Part shown: one piece after another, positions 1 through 5,755 of the stretch
Layout: each line of letters opens with the position of its first letter
How positions within the stretch are numbered: position 1 is the stretch's first letter
Assembly (NCBI GenBank): GCA_021775795.1
Contig: JAJFHB010000201.1
Span: 1 to 6,116, forward strand
Length of the DNA stretch: 6,116 bases
Origin: Hyphomicrobiales bacterium
Lineage (GTDB): Bacteria; Pseudomonadota; Alphaproteobacteria; Rhizobiales; JAJFHB01
Reading direction: 5' to 3'
Notes under the pieces: generated by a model
What the model was told of the DNA's origin: nothing
Seen by the model: only the letters and a program-made list of their open reading frames with translations
Database searches by the model: none
Position numbers and translations under genes: made by a program

Positions 1-158
1 TAGTCTGCGGGGATAAATCTTGGATCAAACTCTTCCCGGTAGAGGTCTGCCAGCTTCCATTCATGCCCGGCTTCGTTCAGACCCTCCAGAAACGCGTCCA
101 GCACGGCGCCGCTATATGACTCGCGACCTGGATGAGCAAAGACAGTCAAAATGCGCAT
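1..158 (-). CDS. NAD(P)H:quinone oxidoreductase, flavodoxin-like fold (partial, N-terminal 52 codons)
   Basis: The reverse strand from an ATG at 156-158 reads MRILTVFAHPGRESYSGAVL and continues for 52 codons to the window edge, where it is cut off. The opening beta-strand followed by FAHP and a Ser-containing loop is the start of the flavodoxin-like NAD(P)H dehydrogenase (quinone) family (KefF/MdaB/NQO1 type). In this family the first loop binds the FMN or FAD phosphate. The later 'LADLYREEFDP' stretch, where strand 2 leads into DLY...FDP, is also typical. Members are cytosolic flavoproteins that transfer two electrons from NAD(P)H to quinones or other electrophiles. The ribosome-binding site is weak (GAGAGAAAGA just upstream). 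The gene lies 120 bp downstream of the GFA-family gene on the same strand, so co-transcription is possible. Family assignment is good; subfamily and substrate cannot be determined from 52 residues. Confidence 0.82.
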   Translation of the reverse strand, partial: MRILTVFAHPGRESYSGAVLDAFLEGLNEAGHEWKLADLYREEFDPRFIPAD

Positions 159-278
159 TGCGTCTTTCTCTCTTGTTTGTGCCGGCCGCGACCGTGCCAT
201 TGAACGGAGGAAATGTGCCATGCGCCAACAACCGGGAATGCTCATGAGCCGGGTGGGAAGAACGCAAGCGCCCTGGCC

Positions 279-743
279 TCAGCCTGACGGCAAACCCTCG
301 CTGACCGGACCGTGGCGCAGCGGCGTGCTGTCATCAACGAATCCCTGATAGCGCGGCAGGTTGTCGGCAACGTCGAACCACGGAATACGCTCGGGCTCGA
401 AGGCGTGGGCCGTCGGCACCAGATCGTCCGGATTGTCGAAGGTGCTGATATGGAACTCGAAGATGGGCCCTAACTCGCCGCCATCGCCTTCCCACGTCAA
501 CGGTGTTCCACAGTTTCCGCAGAAGGCGCGCCCGACGCCAGGTGAGGATTCATAAATTTTGCGGTCATCGCCACTGAAGGTAACCTGATCTGCCGCAAAT
601 CCCGCAAGGGTGACGACGACTGCGCCATTGTGCTTGCGGCAGCTGTGACAGTGGCAGTGGTTGACCCCAAATGATGTGCCGGTCGTCTCATAGCGAACCG
701 CGCCGCACATGCAGCCACCGGTCATCTTAATCCCGTTGCTCAT
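279..743 (-). CDS. GFA family protein (glutathione-dependent formaldehyde-activating enzyme/CENP-V fold, zinc-binding)
   Basis: This is a 154-residue protein of the GFA family, whose members bind structural zinc and, in the founding example, help condense glutathione with formaldehyde. All expected cysteines are present: C11-x-C13 in GGCMCGAVRYE, C30-x-C32-x-x-C35 in NHCHCHSCRK, and C75-x-x-C78 in FCGNCGTPL. The C-terminal part has the usual TFDNPDDLVPTAHAF and 'PWFDVADNLPRY' signature. The length is normal and the gene looks intact. The open frame extends upstream to 818, but the ATG at 741-743 is chosen because it has the sequence GAGAGGAG just upstream and because family homology begins immediately after it (MSNGIKMTGGCMCG). 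Most family members have no proven substrate, so formaldehyde activation should not be assumed. The quinone reductase gene follows on the same strand. A joint role in handling reactive electrophiles is possible but is inference. Confidence 0.93.
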   Translation of the reverse strand: MSNGIKMTGGCMCGAVRYETTGTSFGVNHCHCHSCRKHNGAVVVTLAGFAADQVTFSGDDRKIYESSPGVGRAFCGNCGTPLTWEGDGGELGPIFEFHISTFDNPDDLVPTAHAFEPERIPWFDVADNLPRYQGFVDDSTPLRHGPVSEGLPSG

Positions 744-747
744 AGTT

Positions 748-755
748 CTCCTCTC
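748..755 (-). promoter_or_regulatory. Shine-Dalgarno that fixes the GFA-family start
   Basis: On the minus strand the bases read GAGAGGAG, then AACT, then ATG at 743-741. This is the only good ribosome-binding site near the 5' end of the reading frame. The longer frame upstream, to 818, encodes residues unlike the family, so the start at 743 is preferred. Confidence 0.7.
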
Positions 756-916
756 GCAGTCGACGTCTCGCGCGCCATTGGTATGCGTACATCCATAGTA
801 CAGCATTCCCGATGCCAATACCCGGCATACGTCCGCAGTGGGTCATTAACAGCCTCCTTGAACGCAGTCGAATGGTGTCCGTTCCAGCCCAACATCAAAC
901 TCTCAGGCCCGATCTA

Positions 917-967
917 TTGAAATGTGAACGCCCTCATCGAATGTTCAGTGCGCCACCGCTTGTGAAC
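917..967 (+). promoter_or_regulatory. Possible promoter/operator region upstream of the DUF1989 gene
   Basis: This lies within the 274-bp divergent gap between the GFA-family gene and the DUF1989 gene. The heptamer TGTGAAC occurs at 923-929 and again at 961-967, with an opposed GTTCA at 943-947 between them. The first TGAAC and the GTTCA form an inverted repeat separated by 13 bases. A TTGAAA at 917-922 could be a -35 box, with a poor -10 candidate (AATGTT) at 940-945. If so, the inverted repeat would overlap the promoter, as an operator would. The elements are short and may be chance. The rest of the gap shows nothing recognisable. Confidence 0.25.
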
Positions 968-1003
968 ATGCCATCTGAGTTCTATGGGTGAATGGATATG
1001 TTT

Positions 1004-1010
1004 GGGAGGT
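1004..1010 (+). promoter_or_regulatory. Shine-Dalgarno that fixes the DUF1989 start
   Basis: GGGAGGT sits seven bases before the ATG at 1018. The frame could also open at a GTG at 988, but that start has no such site, and the extra ten residues would be encoded partly by this Shine-Dalgarno itself. Confidence 0.8.
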
Positions 1011-1017
1011 GAACAGC

Positions 1018-1635
1018 ATGACGCGCACAGTAATTCCACCGCGTGAAGGACGCGCAGTGATTGTAGCCAAAGGCGAGCGGATCATCATAGCGACGCCGGA
1101 GGGGCGTCAGGCAGCCGATTTCTTTGCCTTCAATGCAGCAAACCTGGGTGAGTGGCTTTCGCCAAACCATACCTGGATCACAAACTTCAACACCAAACCT
1201 CGCGAGGGCGATGAGTTGCTGTCGCGCTTCCGCCGGCCCATGCTGAAGTTCCTGCGCGACGGCGCGGACGGTGTCCATGACATGATGATCCCTGCTTGCG
1301 ATCAGTTCCGCTATGAATTCTTTGGCCACAAAGGCCCACATGCGAGTTGTTCAGAGAACCTTTGTGTAGCGATGCGGCGCGAGGGTTACGAGATTGACGT
1401 AATCCCTCAACCCATCAACTTCTTTACCAACACCCGTGTTGAGCACGACGGCACCTTTCACTCACCACCAAATCCTGTATTGCCGGGGGCGAATGTTGAG
1501 CTGGTGGCGTTGATGGACCTGATTTGCGTCGTCTCATCATGTCCATTCGACCTGAACATTGATGGCTGGGAGATCAATGCCGGTGCAGAGATCACAGCTC
1601 TAACTGTCGATGTCTCCTGCACTGGCAAGGACTGA
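1018..1635 (+). CDS. DUF1989 / urea carboxylase-associated family protein
   Basis: This 205-residue soluble protein belongs to the DUF1989 (urea carboxylase-associated) family. Recognisable landmarks in order are QAADFFAF (31-38), the LSPNHT motif (47-52), ACDQFRYE with C94, HASCSENL with C111, and SSCPFDLN with C175. These three Cys-containing motifs are conserved in the family and are probable metal or catalytic sites. Characterised members form the two-subunit carboxyguanidine deiminase that works beside guanidine (urea-type) carboxylase. This copy is alone: no second DUF1989 gene, carboxylase, allophanate hydrolase or transporter is visible nearby, so its substrate is unknown. The last residues after LTVDVS (CTGKD) look like a non-native tail, and the gene stops exactly where remnants of a LuxR-type gene begin, suggesting a recombination junction. 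By eye its GC content is lower than that of the neighbouring remnant. The family call is firm; the function is not. Confidence 0.9.
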   Translation: MTRTVIPPREGRAVIVAKGERIIIATPEGRQAADFFAFNAANLGEWLSPNHTWITNFNTKPREGDELLSRFRRPMLKFLRDGADGVHDMMIPACDQFRYEFFGHKGPHASCSENLCVAMRREGYEIDVIPQPINFFTNTRVEHDGTFHSPPNPVLPGANVELVALMDLICVVSSCPFDLNIDGWEINAGAEITALTVDVSCTGKD

Positions 1636-1636
1636 C

Positions 1637-2373
1637 CGATCGAAGGCCGGCGGCGTTTCGATCGCGGTGTGCTGCGAGCGCCGCTCGGTGCCGTTCCGCG
1701 ATGAGGATCGCGCGACCATAGAGACCATGCTTCCCGTCATCGCCGCGCTTCACAAGCAGGATGTGCACAAGGCGTTCGCCCAGGTCTCATCCCGCGGCGA
1801 CAGCGATGCTGATGGTCAGCAGGCCTTCCTGGTTCTCGACCAGTTCGGACGGGTGGTACATGAGAGTGCATGTTGGCGGCAACTCGACCTGTCGCCGGCC
1901 GACCGCGACCGGGTGCTCGAGGAGGCACTCGGCGAGCCGCAGGGCGAAGTGCCGATGCCCAACGACCATGTCGCGCATTAGGAAAACCTCGCTGCGGACT
2001 TCCCGCTTGCGCCGGCTGGCAAGATCATTATCATCGAACCGCAGGGTGCTGGTTCCATACAGATCAACCTGGAAGAAGGTCTCGATACGTTCCGGAGCCG
2101 ATGGAGCCTGACAGACCGCGAAACCGACATCGTTCGACTCATTCTTGTCGACTTTCCGAACGCGCATATCTCTCGCACTCTGGGCATAAGTTGCGGCACC
2201 GTCAGGAATCACCGTGACAGGCCATATTACAAACTCGACATCACCACCGAGAGAGAGAGAGAGAGAGAGAGTTGTTTTCCATGTTTTTGACCGAAACCCC
2301 CGATAGGGACGTGCCGGACCCTGCCGGGACCGAGGCAACCCCGGTTGCCGAACGGCTCAACGAGATGGCTTGA
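1637..2373 (+). pseudogene. Decayed LuxR-family (helix-turn-helix) transcriptional regulator
   Basis: One reading frame (codons in phase with 1637) encodes the C-terminal portion of a LuxR-type regulator: a linker/sensor region (VPFRDEDRATIETMLPVIAA, then FLVLDQFGRVVHESACWRQL) and a C-terminal HTH starting near 2105 (SLTDRETDIVRLIL ... LGISCGTVRNH ... YYKLDITTERE). There are three lesions. The expected N-terminal sensory half is absent, because the preceding gene's stop codon is at 1633-1635. A TAG at 1979-1981 interrupts the frame, yet regulator-like sequence resumes in the same frame directly after it. An (GA)11 tract at 2249-2271 shifts the frame, so translation would end at 2288-2290, while the natural tail LFSMFLTETPDRDVPDPAG... 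continues in the next frame to TGA at 2371-2373. The gene product cannot be made as a whole. Its tail abuts the ester cyclase ribosome-binding site, so it probably once controlled or was co-transcribed with that gene. An N-terminal ORF to 1981 could still be translated, but it lacks the DNA-binding domain. Confidence 0.85.
2249..2271 (+). repeat. GA dinucleotide microsatellite, (GA)11 plus G
   Basis: This is an uninterrupted run of eleven GA units followed by a G, lying in the codons for the end of the LuxR-type HTH domain. The family's usual sequence here, ITTERELF, needs only GAGAGAGAG, that is (GA)4G, so the tract appears to have expanded. Units of 4, 7, 10 or 13 keep the frame; eleven does not. 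Loss of one unit would restore the C-terminal tail. Such tracts mutate by slipped-strand mispairing. Confidence 0.97.
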
Positions 2374-2382
2374 GGGATCATT

Positions 2383-2799
2383 ATGTCACTCGAAACCAAC
2401 AAGGCTTTGATGCGCCGATTCTATGAAGAATTCTGGTGCAGGGGAAATGCCGACGCGGTCGATGAGTTTGTGGCGCCGAGCTATGTCGATCACCAGCTTC
2501 CCGAGGGCTGGCCGCAAGGGCGCGAGGGGCTCAAGCAACTGGTGTGTGAGTGGCGTACGGGCTTTCCCGACATGTCGGAGACGATCGACGACCTGATTGC
2601 CGAGGGCGACAGGGTCGTCGGCCGGTTCGTGCTGACCGGAACCCATGAAGGGCCGTTCCGCGGCATTGCACCAACGGGGGTGAAGGTTCGGGTGACCGGC
2701 ATTGACATCGTGCGTATCGCCGACGGCCGTATCTGCGAATGGTGGTATAGCGAAGACACGCTCGGTCTGCTCCAGCAACTGGGCCAACTACCGAAATAG
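2383..2799 (+). CDS. SnoaL-like ester cyclase family protein
   Basis: This 138-residue protein has the NTF2-like alpha+beta cone fold of the SnoaL/ester cyclase family. Typical family positions are visible: NKALMRRFYEEFW in helix 1, 'VDEFVAPSYVDHQLP' with the Asp-His pair near 36-37, FPDMSETIDDLIAEGDRVV at 61-79, then the beta-strands FVLTGTHEGPFRGIAPTG and RIADGRICEWWYSED. The length is normal and there is no signal peptide, so it is cytosolic. Polyketide cyclases are the characterised members, but most bacterial homologues outside polyketide clusters have unknown small-molecule substrates, and no polyketide genes are seen here. The ATG at 2383 is preceded by TGAGGG, part of which is the stop codon of the broken LuxR-type gene, implying an ancestral regulator-cyclase operon. 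With the regulator broken, expression may now depend on another promoter, which I cannot identify. Confidence 0.9.
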   Translation: MSLETNKALMRRFYEEFWCRGNADAVDEFVAPSYVDHQLPEGWPQGREGLKQLVCEWRTGFPDMSETIDDLIAEGDRVVGRFVLTGTHEGPFRGIAPTGVKVRVTGIDIVRIADGRICEWWYSEDTLGLLQQLGQLPK

Positions 2800-2810
2800 T
2801 GACAGCAGTC

Positions 2811-2843
2811 ATCCTTTGGCCGGGCGGGCCGCCGGCATAGGAT
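2811..2843 (+). terminator. Possible hairpin terminator after the ester cyclase gene
   Basis: An imperfect hairpin begins 12 bases after the ester cyclase stop codon. ATCCT (2811-2815) pairs with AGGAT (2839-2843), and GCCGG (2819-2823) pairs with CCGGC (2832-2836), with small internal bulges and an eight-base loop. There is no T-run after it, so it is not a classical intrinsic terminator. Confidence 0.3.
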
Positions 2844-2969
2844 ACGCGTCCGGGTTCGATCCCAATGTCGGCATTCTCCCTAAAAGCGGAAGTCGTGGTC
2901 ACCTCACTGGATGTGTGAGATATGCTGGTCTTGAGTTGTGCCCTCCACATTCAATGAGGTTGATCAGGT

Positions 2970-3638
2970 ATGTCGGTTATCTGTTATGAGACGAATTTTC
3001 CCAAACTTTCCAGATCAGAATTGAACGCCTGGGCTGACGTCCCGGCAGCTGTAGCATCAGATTGCCTCAATCGTTCTCAAGCAATGGTGGGCGCAATCAA
3101 GCCTTTGGCAACAAGCATGCGGATCACCGCTCAAGCGCGCACGGTTGCATGCACGGTGGCAGATAACAGTGCTCTGCATGCAGCCATCGGGCGATGCGAG
3201 CAGGGTGAAGTTCTGGTCTGCGATGGCCAAGCCTACCAGGACGCAGCCCTCTTCGGAGGACTGATGACAAAAGCCGCTCTACATCGCGGAATTGCCGGAT
3301 TGGTGCTCGACGGCGCAGTGCGTGACTCGCTTGAAATTATTGATTCGGGGTTCCCTTGCTTTGTCAGGGCGGTGGTTCCCGGAGGACCGCACAAAGAATT
3401 TGGCGGCAAGATTGATGGAACCATCAGCTGTGGCGGCATCTCCGTGTCACCCGGTGATCTGATTATTGCCGATGCAGACGGCGTTACCGCGGTTCCCTTT
3501 TCCCGCATCAATGAGACGCTTGAAGCGGCAAAGGCTGTGATGGCCAAGGAAGAGAACACCCTTCAAAGTCTTGCAGAAGGCGGATCACTGGCCGAAATCT
3601 ACGGCGTGCCTGACATAATCATGGTGCCCGCAGAATAA
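2970..3638 (+). CDS. RraA-like family protein (HMG/CHA aldolase-type fold)
   Basis: This is a 222-residue member of the RraA/4-hydroxy-4-methyl-2-oxoglutarate aldolase superfamily. Family marks in order are VAASDCLNRSQAM-type helix sequence near 27-39, GGLMTKAALHRG (96-107), DGAVRDS with R118 and D119 (substrate and divalent metal site in characterised aldolases), GGISVSPGDLIIADADGV (155-172) and the C-terminal helix beginning INETLEAAKAV. Residues needed for the aldolase/decarboxylase site appear intact, so a class II, metal-dependent lyase acting on a 2-oxo acid is more likely than the RNase E inhibitor role of E. coli RraA, but the substrate cannot be assigned. There are no aromatic-ring or tricarballylate genes nearby. 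The ATG at 2970 has GAGGT nine bases upstream. The gene stands alone on the plus strand, 170 bp after the ester cyclase, and converges on the VWA gene. Confidence 0.87.
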   Translation: MSVICYETNFPKLSRSELNAWADVPAAVASDCLNRSQAMVGAIKPLATSMRITAQARTVACTVADNSALHAAIGRCEQGEVLVCDGQAYQDAALFGGLMTKAALHRGIAGLVLDGAVRDSLEIIDSGFPCFVRAVVPGGPHKEFGGKIDGTISCGGISVSPGDLIIADADGVTAVPFSRINETLEAAKAVMAKEENTLQSLAEGGSLAEIYGVPDIIMVPAE

Positions 3639-3775
3639 TGGCTGCCTCGGGTCATTTCGCGACTACTCGAACGCGGCGACGTGGTGTCTTGTTAGGCGCC
3701 AACAGCAGACATAAATGCGCAATGCTTCAAACTATTACGTGAGCTGGCTTTGCGCCTTCCCGTGCGCACGTTCGA

Positions 3776-3809
3776 CTAGAGCATTTCACATTGATATGGA
3801 ACGCTCTAG
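3776..3809. repeat. CTAGAGC...GCTCTAG palindromic intergenic repeat, possible bidirectional terminator
   Basis: CTAGAGC at 3776-3782 is matched by a perfect inverted copy GCTCTAG at 3803-3809, with a 20-base AT-rich spacer. It lies between the convergent RraA-like gene (stop at 3638) and the VWA gene (stop at 3836), where a bidirectional terminator would sit. From general knowledge, palindromes starting CTAGAGCATTTC recur in rhizobial genomes. Whether this is a member of such a family cannot be proven from one copy. The rest of the 197-bp gap shows nothing else I can name. Confidence 0.6.
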
Positions 3810-3835
3810 GCAGGAACGGCCGTGACAAGCGCAGA

Positions 3836-5113
3836 TCAATCGTCGCTGGTGGAGGCGCTATCGGGAATGCCGGTTTCACCGTCGATCTCAATAGCGAACA
3901 GGGCGTCTGGCGCGACCCAGTCATAGTTGTCGCCTATCGAAAAGACCATGCCATCGCCTGTCTCGTCGGTGTATTCGAGCGAGAATGAGGTGCCCGGAAT
4001 GTTGCGTTCCCGCGCTGCACGGATGCTCATGGGGCTTCCATCCGGATGGTAGGCTCGGATGGTGAAAGCGCCAAGCGCATGTTCGGTTTCGAACGGCTCG
4101 CCATTCTCGCCCGGATAGGTCCGCTGCGATTGCAGGAGCCCCCGCAGGACAATGTGCTGCCCCGCAGTGGTGTTGATGCGGTAGTAGCGTTCGGTCTGTT
4201 TGGACAGCAGCTCGCCCACAGTATAAAGACCCGGTCCGAGCGGCGTTGCCTCGGCTACGGTCTCACCACCTTCGACATCATTGATGCACTTTTCGATAAT
4301 GCGCTCCGAAATGCGCAACGTGACGCCGACCGCCTCGTCGATGGCCGTTTCCAGCGAATGAGCATCGGAGGCATCGAAATAGGCGCCGCCACCCTCGCTT
4401 GCGATTGCCAGCATCTGCGCCCGTTGTTCAGCGTCAAGATCAAAGCCAACCACATAGGTCGCGACCGAAACGTTTTGCGCTCGCAGGCCCGCGGCAGCGG
4501 CGACCGGATCTCCAAAGCAGGTTTCCTCGCCATCCGAGATCAATATGACCATGCGGTCACGGGCCGTCACGTCACGCAGATCGGTGCCGGCGGCGCTGAG
4601 GCTTGCGGCAATCGGCGTATAGCCATAGGGCTCGAGACGGTTGACCGCGCCGCGATGGCCTGCGGCGGCGCGCTGCTGGAAATCACTGACAAGGGCGGTG
4701 TTCGGACAAGAGGCTTCCGGTGTCTTTTCAACCGAAGCATCGAAGCCATAGGCGCGGATGCCGACAAGCGCATCGGATTGATCAAGGCGACCAAGCGCGG
4801 TTCCAAGCGCCTGACGGGCAATGTCGATCTTCCGGCGTCCGCCAATGACAGCCGCCATTGAACCGCTGGCATCGAAGACGATCTCCACGGCCACCGGATC
4901 GGTTGCCCCTTCCGGGGTCTCTTCTTCGCCACCGGAACCTCGGGTCACCTCGAGGATACGGTGCTGAACGATGTCGAAAGCCGGGCAGGCATCGATACCA
5001 TGATCGACCTCTGTGACCGTCGTCGTCTCTGCTGACGCGATTCCCGGTGCCGCGAGCAGTGATACAAGGAACAACAGACAGGTTGCCCGCGAGAAGTCCA
5101 ACCGTTTGCTCAT
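3836..5113 (-). CDS. Exported von Willebrand factor type A (VWA) domain protein
   Basis: This 425-residue protein starts with a Sec signal peptide: basic MSKR, a hydrophobic core near 12-21, and a likely cut after ASA at 28. A VWA domain follows at about 75-265 with a complete metal-ion-dependent adhesion site: DASGSM (D81, S83, S85), T166 in GYTPIAAS, and D194 in ILISDGEE. It should therefore bind a divalent cation and a protein ligand. Residues 285-415 form a beta-rich domain containing GLYTVGELLSKQTERYYRIN and TAGQHIVLRGLLQ, which resembles the sugar-free PPC-like beta-sandwich that follows VWA in some secreted proteins. Four cysteines (43, 136, 199, 276) remain after export and could form disulfides. 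No transmembrane anchor, lipobox or sortase motif is seen, so it is probably periplasmic or released. The start has GGGAG upstream. It lies 58 bp downstream of the small exported protein gene on the same strand, which suggests one operon and possibly one complex. Confidence 0.92.
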   Translation of the reverse strand: MSKRLDFSRATCLLFLVSLLAAPGIASAETTTVTEVDHGIDACPAFDIVQHRILEVTRGSGGEEETPEGATDPVAVEIVFDASGSMAAVIGGRRKIDIARQALGTALGRLDQSDALVGIRAYGFDASVEKTPEASCPNTALVSDFQQRAAAGHRGAVNRLEPYGYTPIAASLSAAGTDLRDVTARDRMVILISDGEETCFGDPVAAAAGLRAQNVSVATYVVGFDLDAEQRAQMLAIASEGGGAYFDASDAHSLETAIDEAVGVTLRISERIIEKCINDVEGGETVAEATPLGPGLYTVGELLSKQTERYYRINTTAGQHIVLRGLLQSQRTYPGENGEPFETEHALGAFTIRAYHPDGSPMSIRAARERNIPGTSFSLEYTDETGDGMVFSIGDNYDWVAPDALFAIEIDGETGIPDSASTSDD

Positions 5114-5171
5114 ATCGTGCTCCCGCCTTGTCGATGTTCACTGAACTGGTCTATCCGGCCTTGCATGCCGA

Positions 5172-5618
5172 TCACGGACTGCAGGAGTTCGATCCATCTG
5201 TCACCGAGATCGACAACTCCCGTACCGTTCCAAGATCGACCGTCGTCACCTGGAATGCCACATTGCCCGTGCTGCAGAAAACCGCGTTGAACGGAAATTG
5301 ATCAAGCATCCCCGATTCACGCAACCGGGTCACGGCGACGGTTTCCTGCAGCGCCCAGCCGAGATCCGCCATGGCGGTTTCGTAGTAGCTGCGCAGCACG
5401 CCATGCGATGATTCGGAGTGAAGCGTGACAGAAATGCCATCGGCGAGAGAAGCGTTGCTTCGGCCAAGGCCGGTTACCGTGGCCCCGGCATATTCAGGCA
5501 GATCGAGATCACGGTAGAGCTGTGGATAGTCGAGGTCGGACGCGCCAACCGGACCGGTGGCCAGGAGAATTATGCCAAGGGCGAAAACACGCGCCGCGAG
5601 CAGGAGGGTCGGCTTCAT
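5172..5618 (-). CDS. Small exported protein of unknown function
   Basis: I do not recognise a named family. The product is about 148 residues with a clear Sec signal peptide (MKPTLLLAARVFALGIILLA, then a likely cut near GPVGA|SD), leaving a mature protein of about 120 residues. The mature part opens with YPQLYRDLDLPEYAGATVTG and contains VTLHSESSHGVLRSYYETAM followed by ADLGW. An early LPxYxGA segment plus a YY...LGW segment is the layout of small envelope domains that I recall only generically. Two cysteines near the C-terminus (in VFCST and NSCSP) could form a disulfide. The ATG at 5616-5618 is preferred because GGTGA lies five bases upstream. An in-frame GTG at 5625-5627 would add three residues and has no nearby ribosome-binding site. 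The gene precedes the exported VWA gene on the same strand, so the two are likely co-transcribed and may act together in the periplasm. Confidence 0.8.
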   Translation of the reverse strand: MKPTLLLAARVFALGIILLATGPVGASDLDYPQLYRDLDLPEYAGATVTGLGRSNASLADGISVTLHSESSHGVLRSYYETAMADLGWALQETVAVTRLRESGMLDQFPFNAVFCSTGNVAFQVTTVDLGTVRELSISVTDGSNSCSP

Positions 5619-5688
5619 CCGGTTCACCGGGCTGATTGCACACAGAGGCTCCCCATTTGCCTCTCTTCCTCAAAAAATGCAAGCATTC

Positions 5689-5706
5689 CGGGCGTTCGTC
5701 CCGAAC
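5689..5706. promoter_or_regulatory. Inverted repeats in the divergent promoter region
   Basis: GTTCG-TCC-CGAAC at 5694-5706 is a perfect 5-bp inverted repeat with a three-base spacer, overlapped by CGGG (5689-5692) opposite CCCG (5700-5703). It lies about 71 bp upstream of the minus-strand small exported protein start and about 125 bp upstream of the plus-strand AidB-like start, where an operator could control either gene. No regulator is identified; the spacing does not fit the alphaproteobacterial LexA box (GTTC, seven bases, GTTC). Confidence 0.3.
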
Positions 5707-5755
5707 ACCTTGAGAGTATCGCAGGAGTGAAAAGGCATGTTTCTGTTTTAGAAAT

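Noticed and set aside
1610..1981. Treating the frame from 1610 to the TAG as an intact 123-residue gene
   Set aside because: It starts inside the DUF1989 coding region without a ribosome-binding site, and the homology continues past the stop in the same frame.
1787..2338. A 183-codon minus-strand frame across the broken regulator
   Set aside because: The plus strand has clear LuxR-type HTH sequence here. The antisense frame has no family features and includes the GA tract as a run of SL repeats.
2852..2864. GGGTTCGATCCC looks like a tRNA T-arm
   Set aside because: Only three stem pairs form, and no acceptor, D-arm or anticodon arm can be folded around it.
2864..2893. Stretch resembling decayed dispersed repeats of the AATGTC...AAAAGCGGA type seen between genes in alphaproteobacteria
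   Set aside because: The arms no longer pair well, and the resemblance rests on memory of a family I cannot check here.
2970..3638. Naming the gene rraA (RNase E inhibitor)
   Set aside because: The protein is longer than E. coli RraA and retains the R-D aldolase site, so an enzyme of the broader family is more likely.
4046..4861. A 271-codon open frame on the plus strand, antisense to the VWA gene
   Set aside because: It lies wholly inside a well-supported gene with signal peptide and MIDAS motifs. Its translation shows no recognisable family features, and long antisense frames are common in GC-rich DNA.
5694..5706. LexA/SOS box near the AidB-like gene
   Set aside because: The alphaproteobacterial box is GTTC-N7-GTTC as a direct repeat. 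This is an inverted GTTCG/CGAAC with a three-base spacer.
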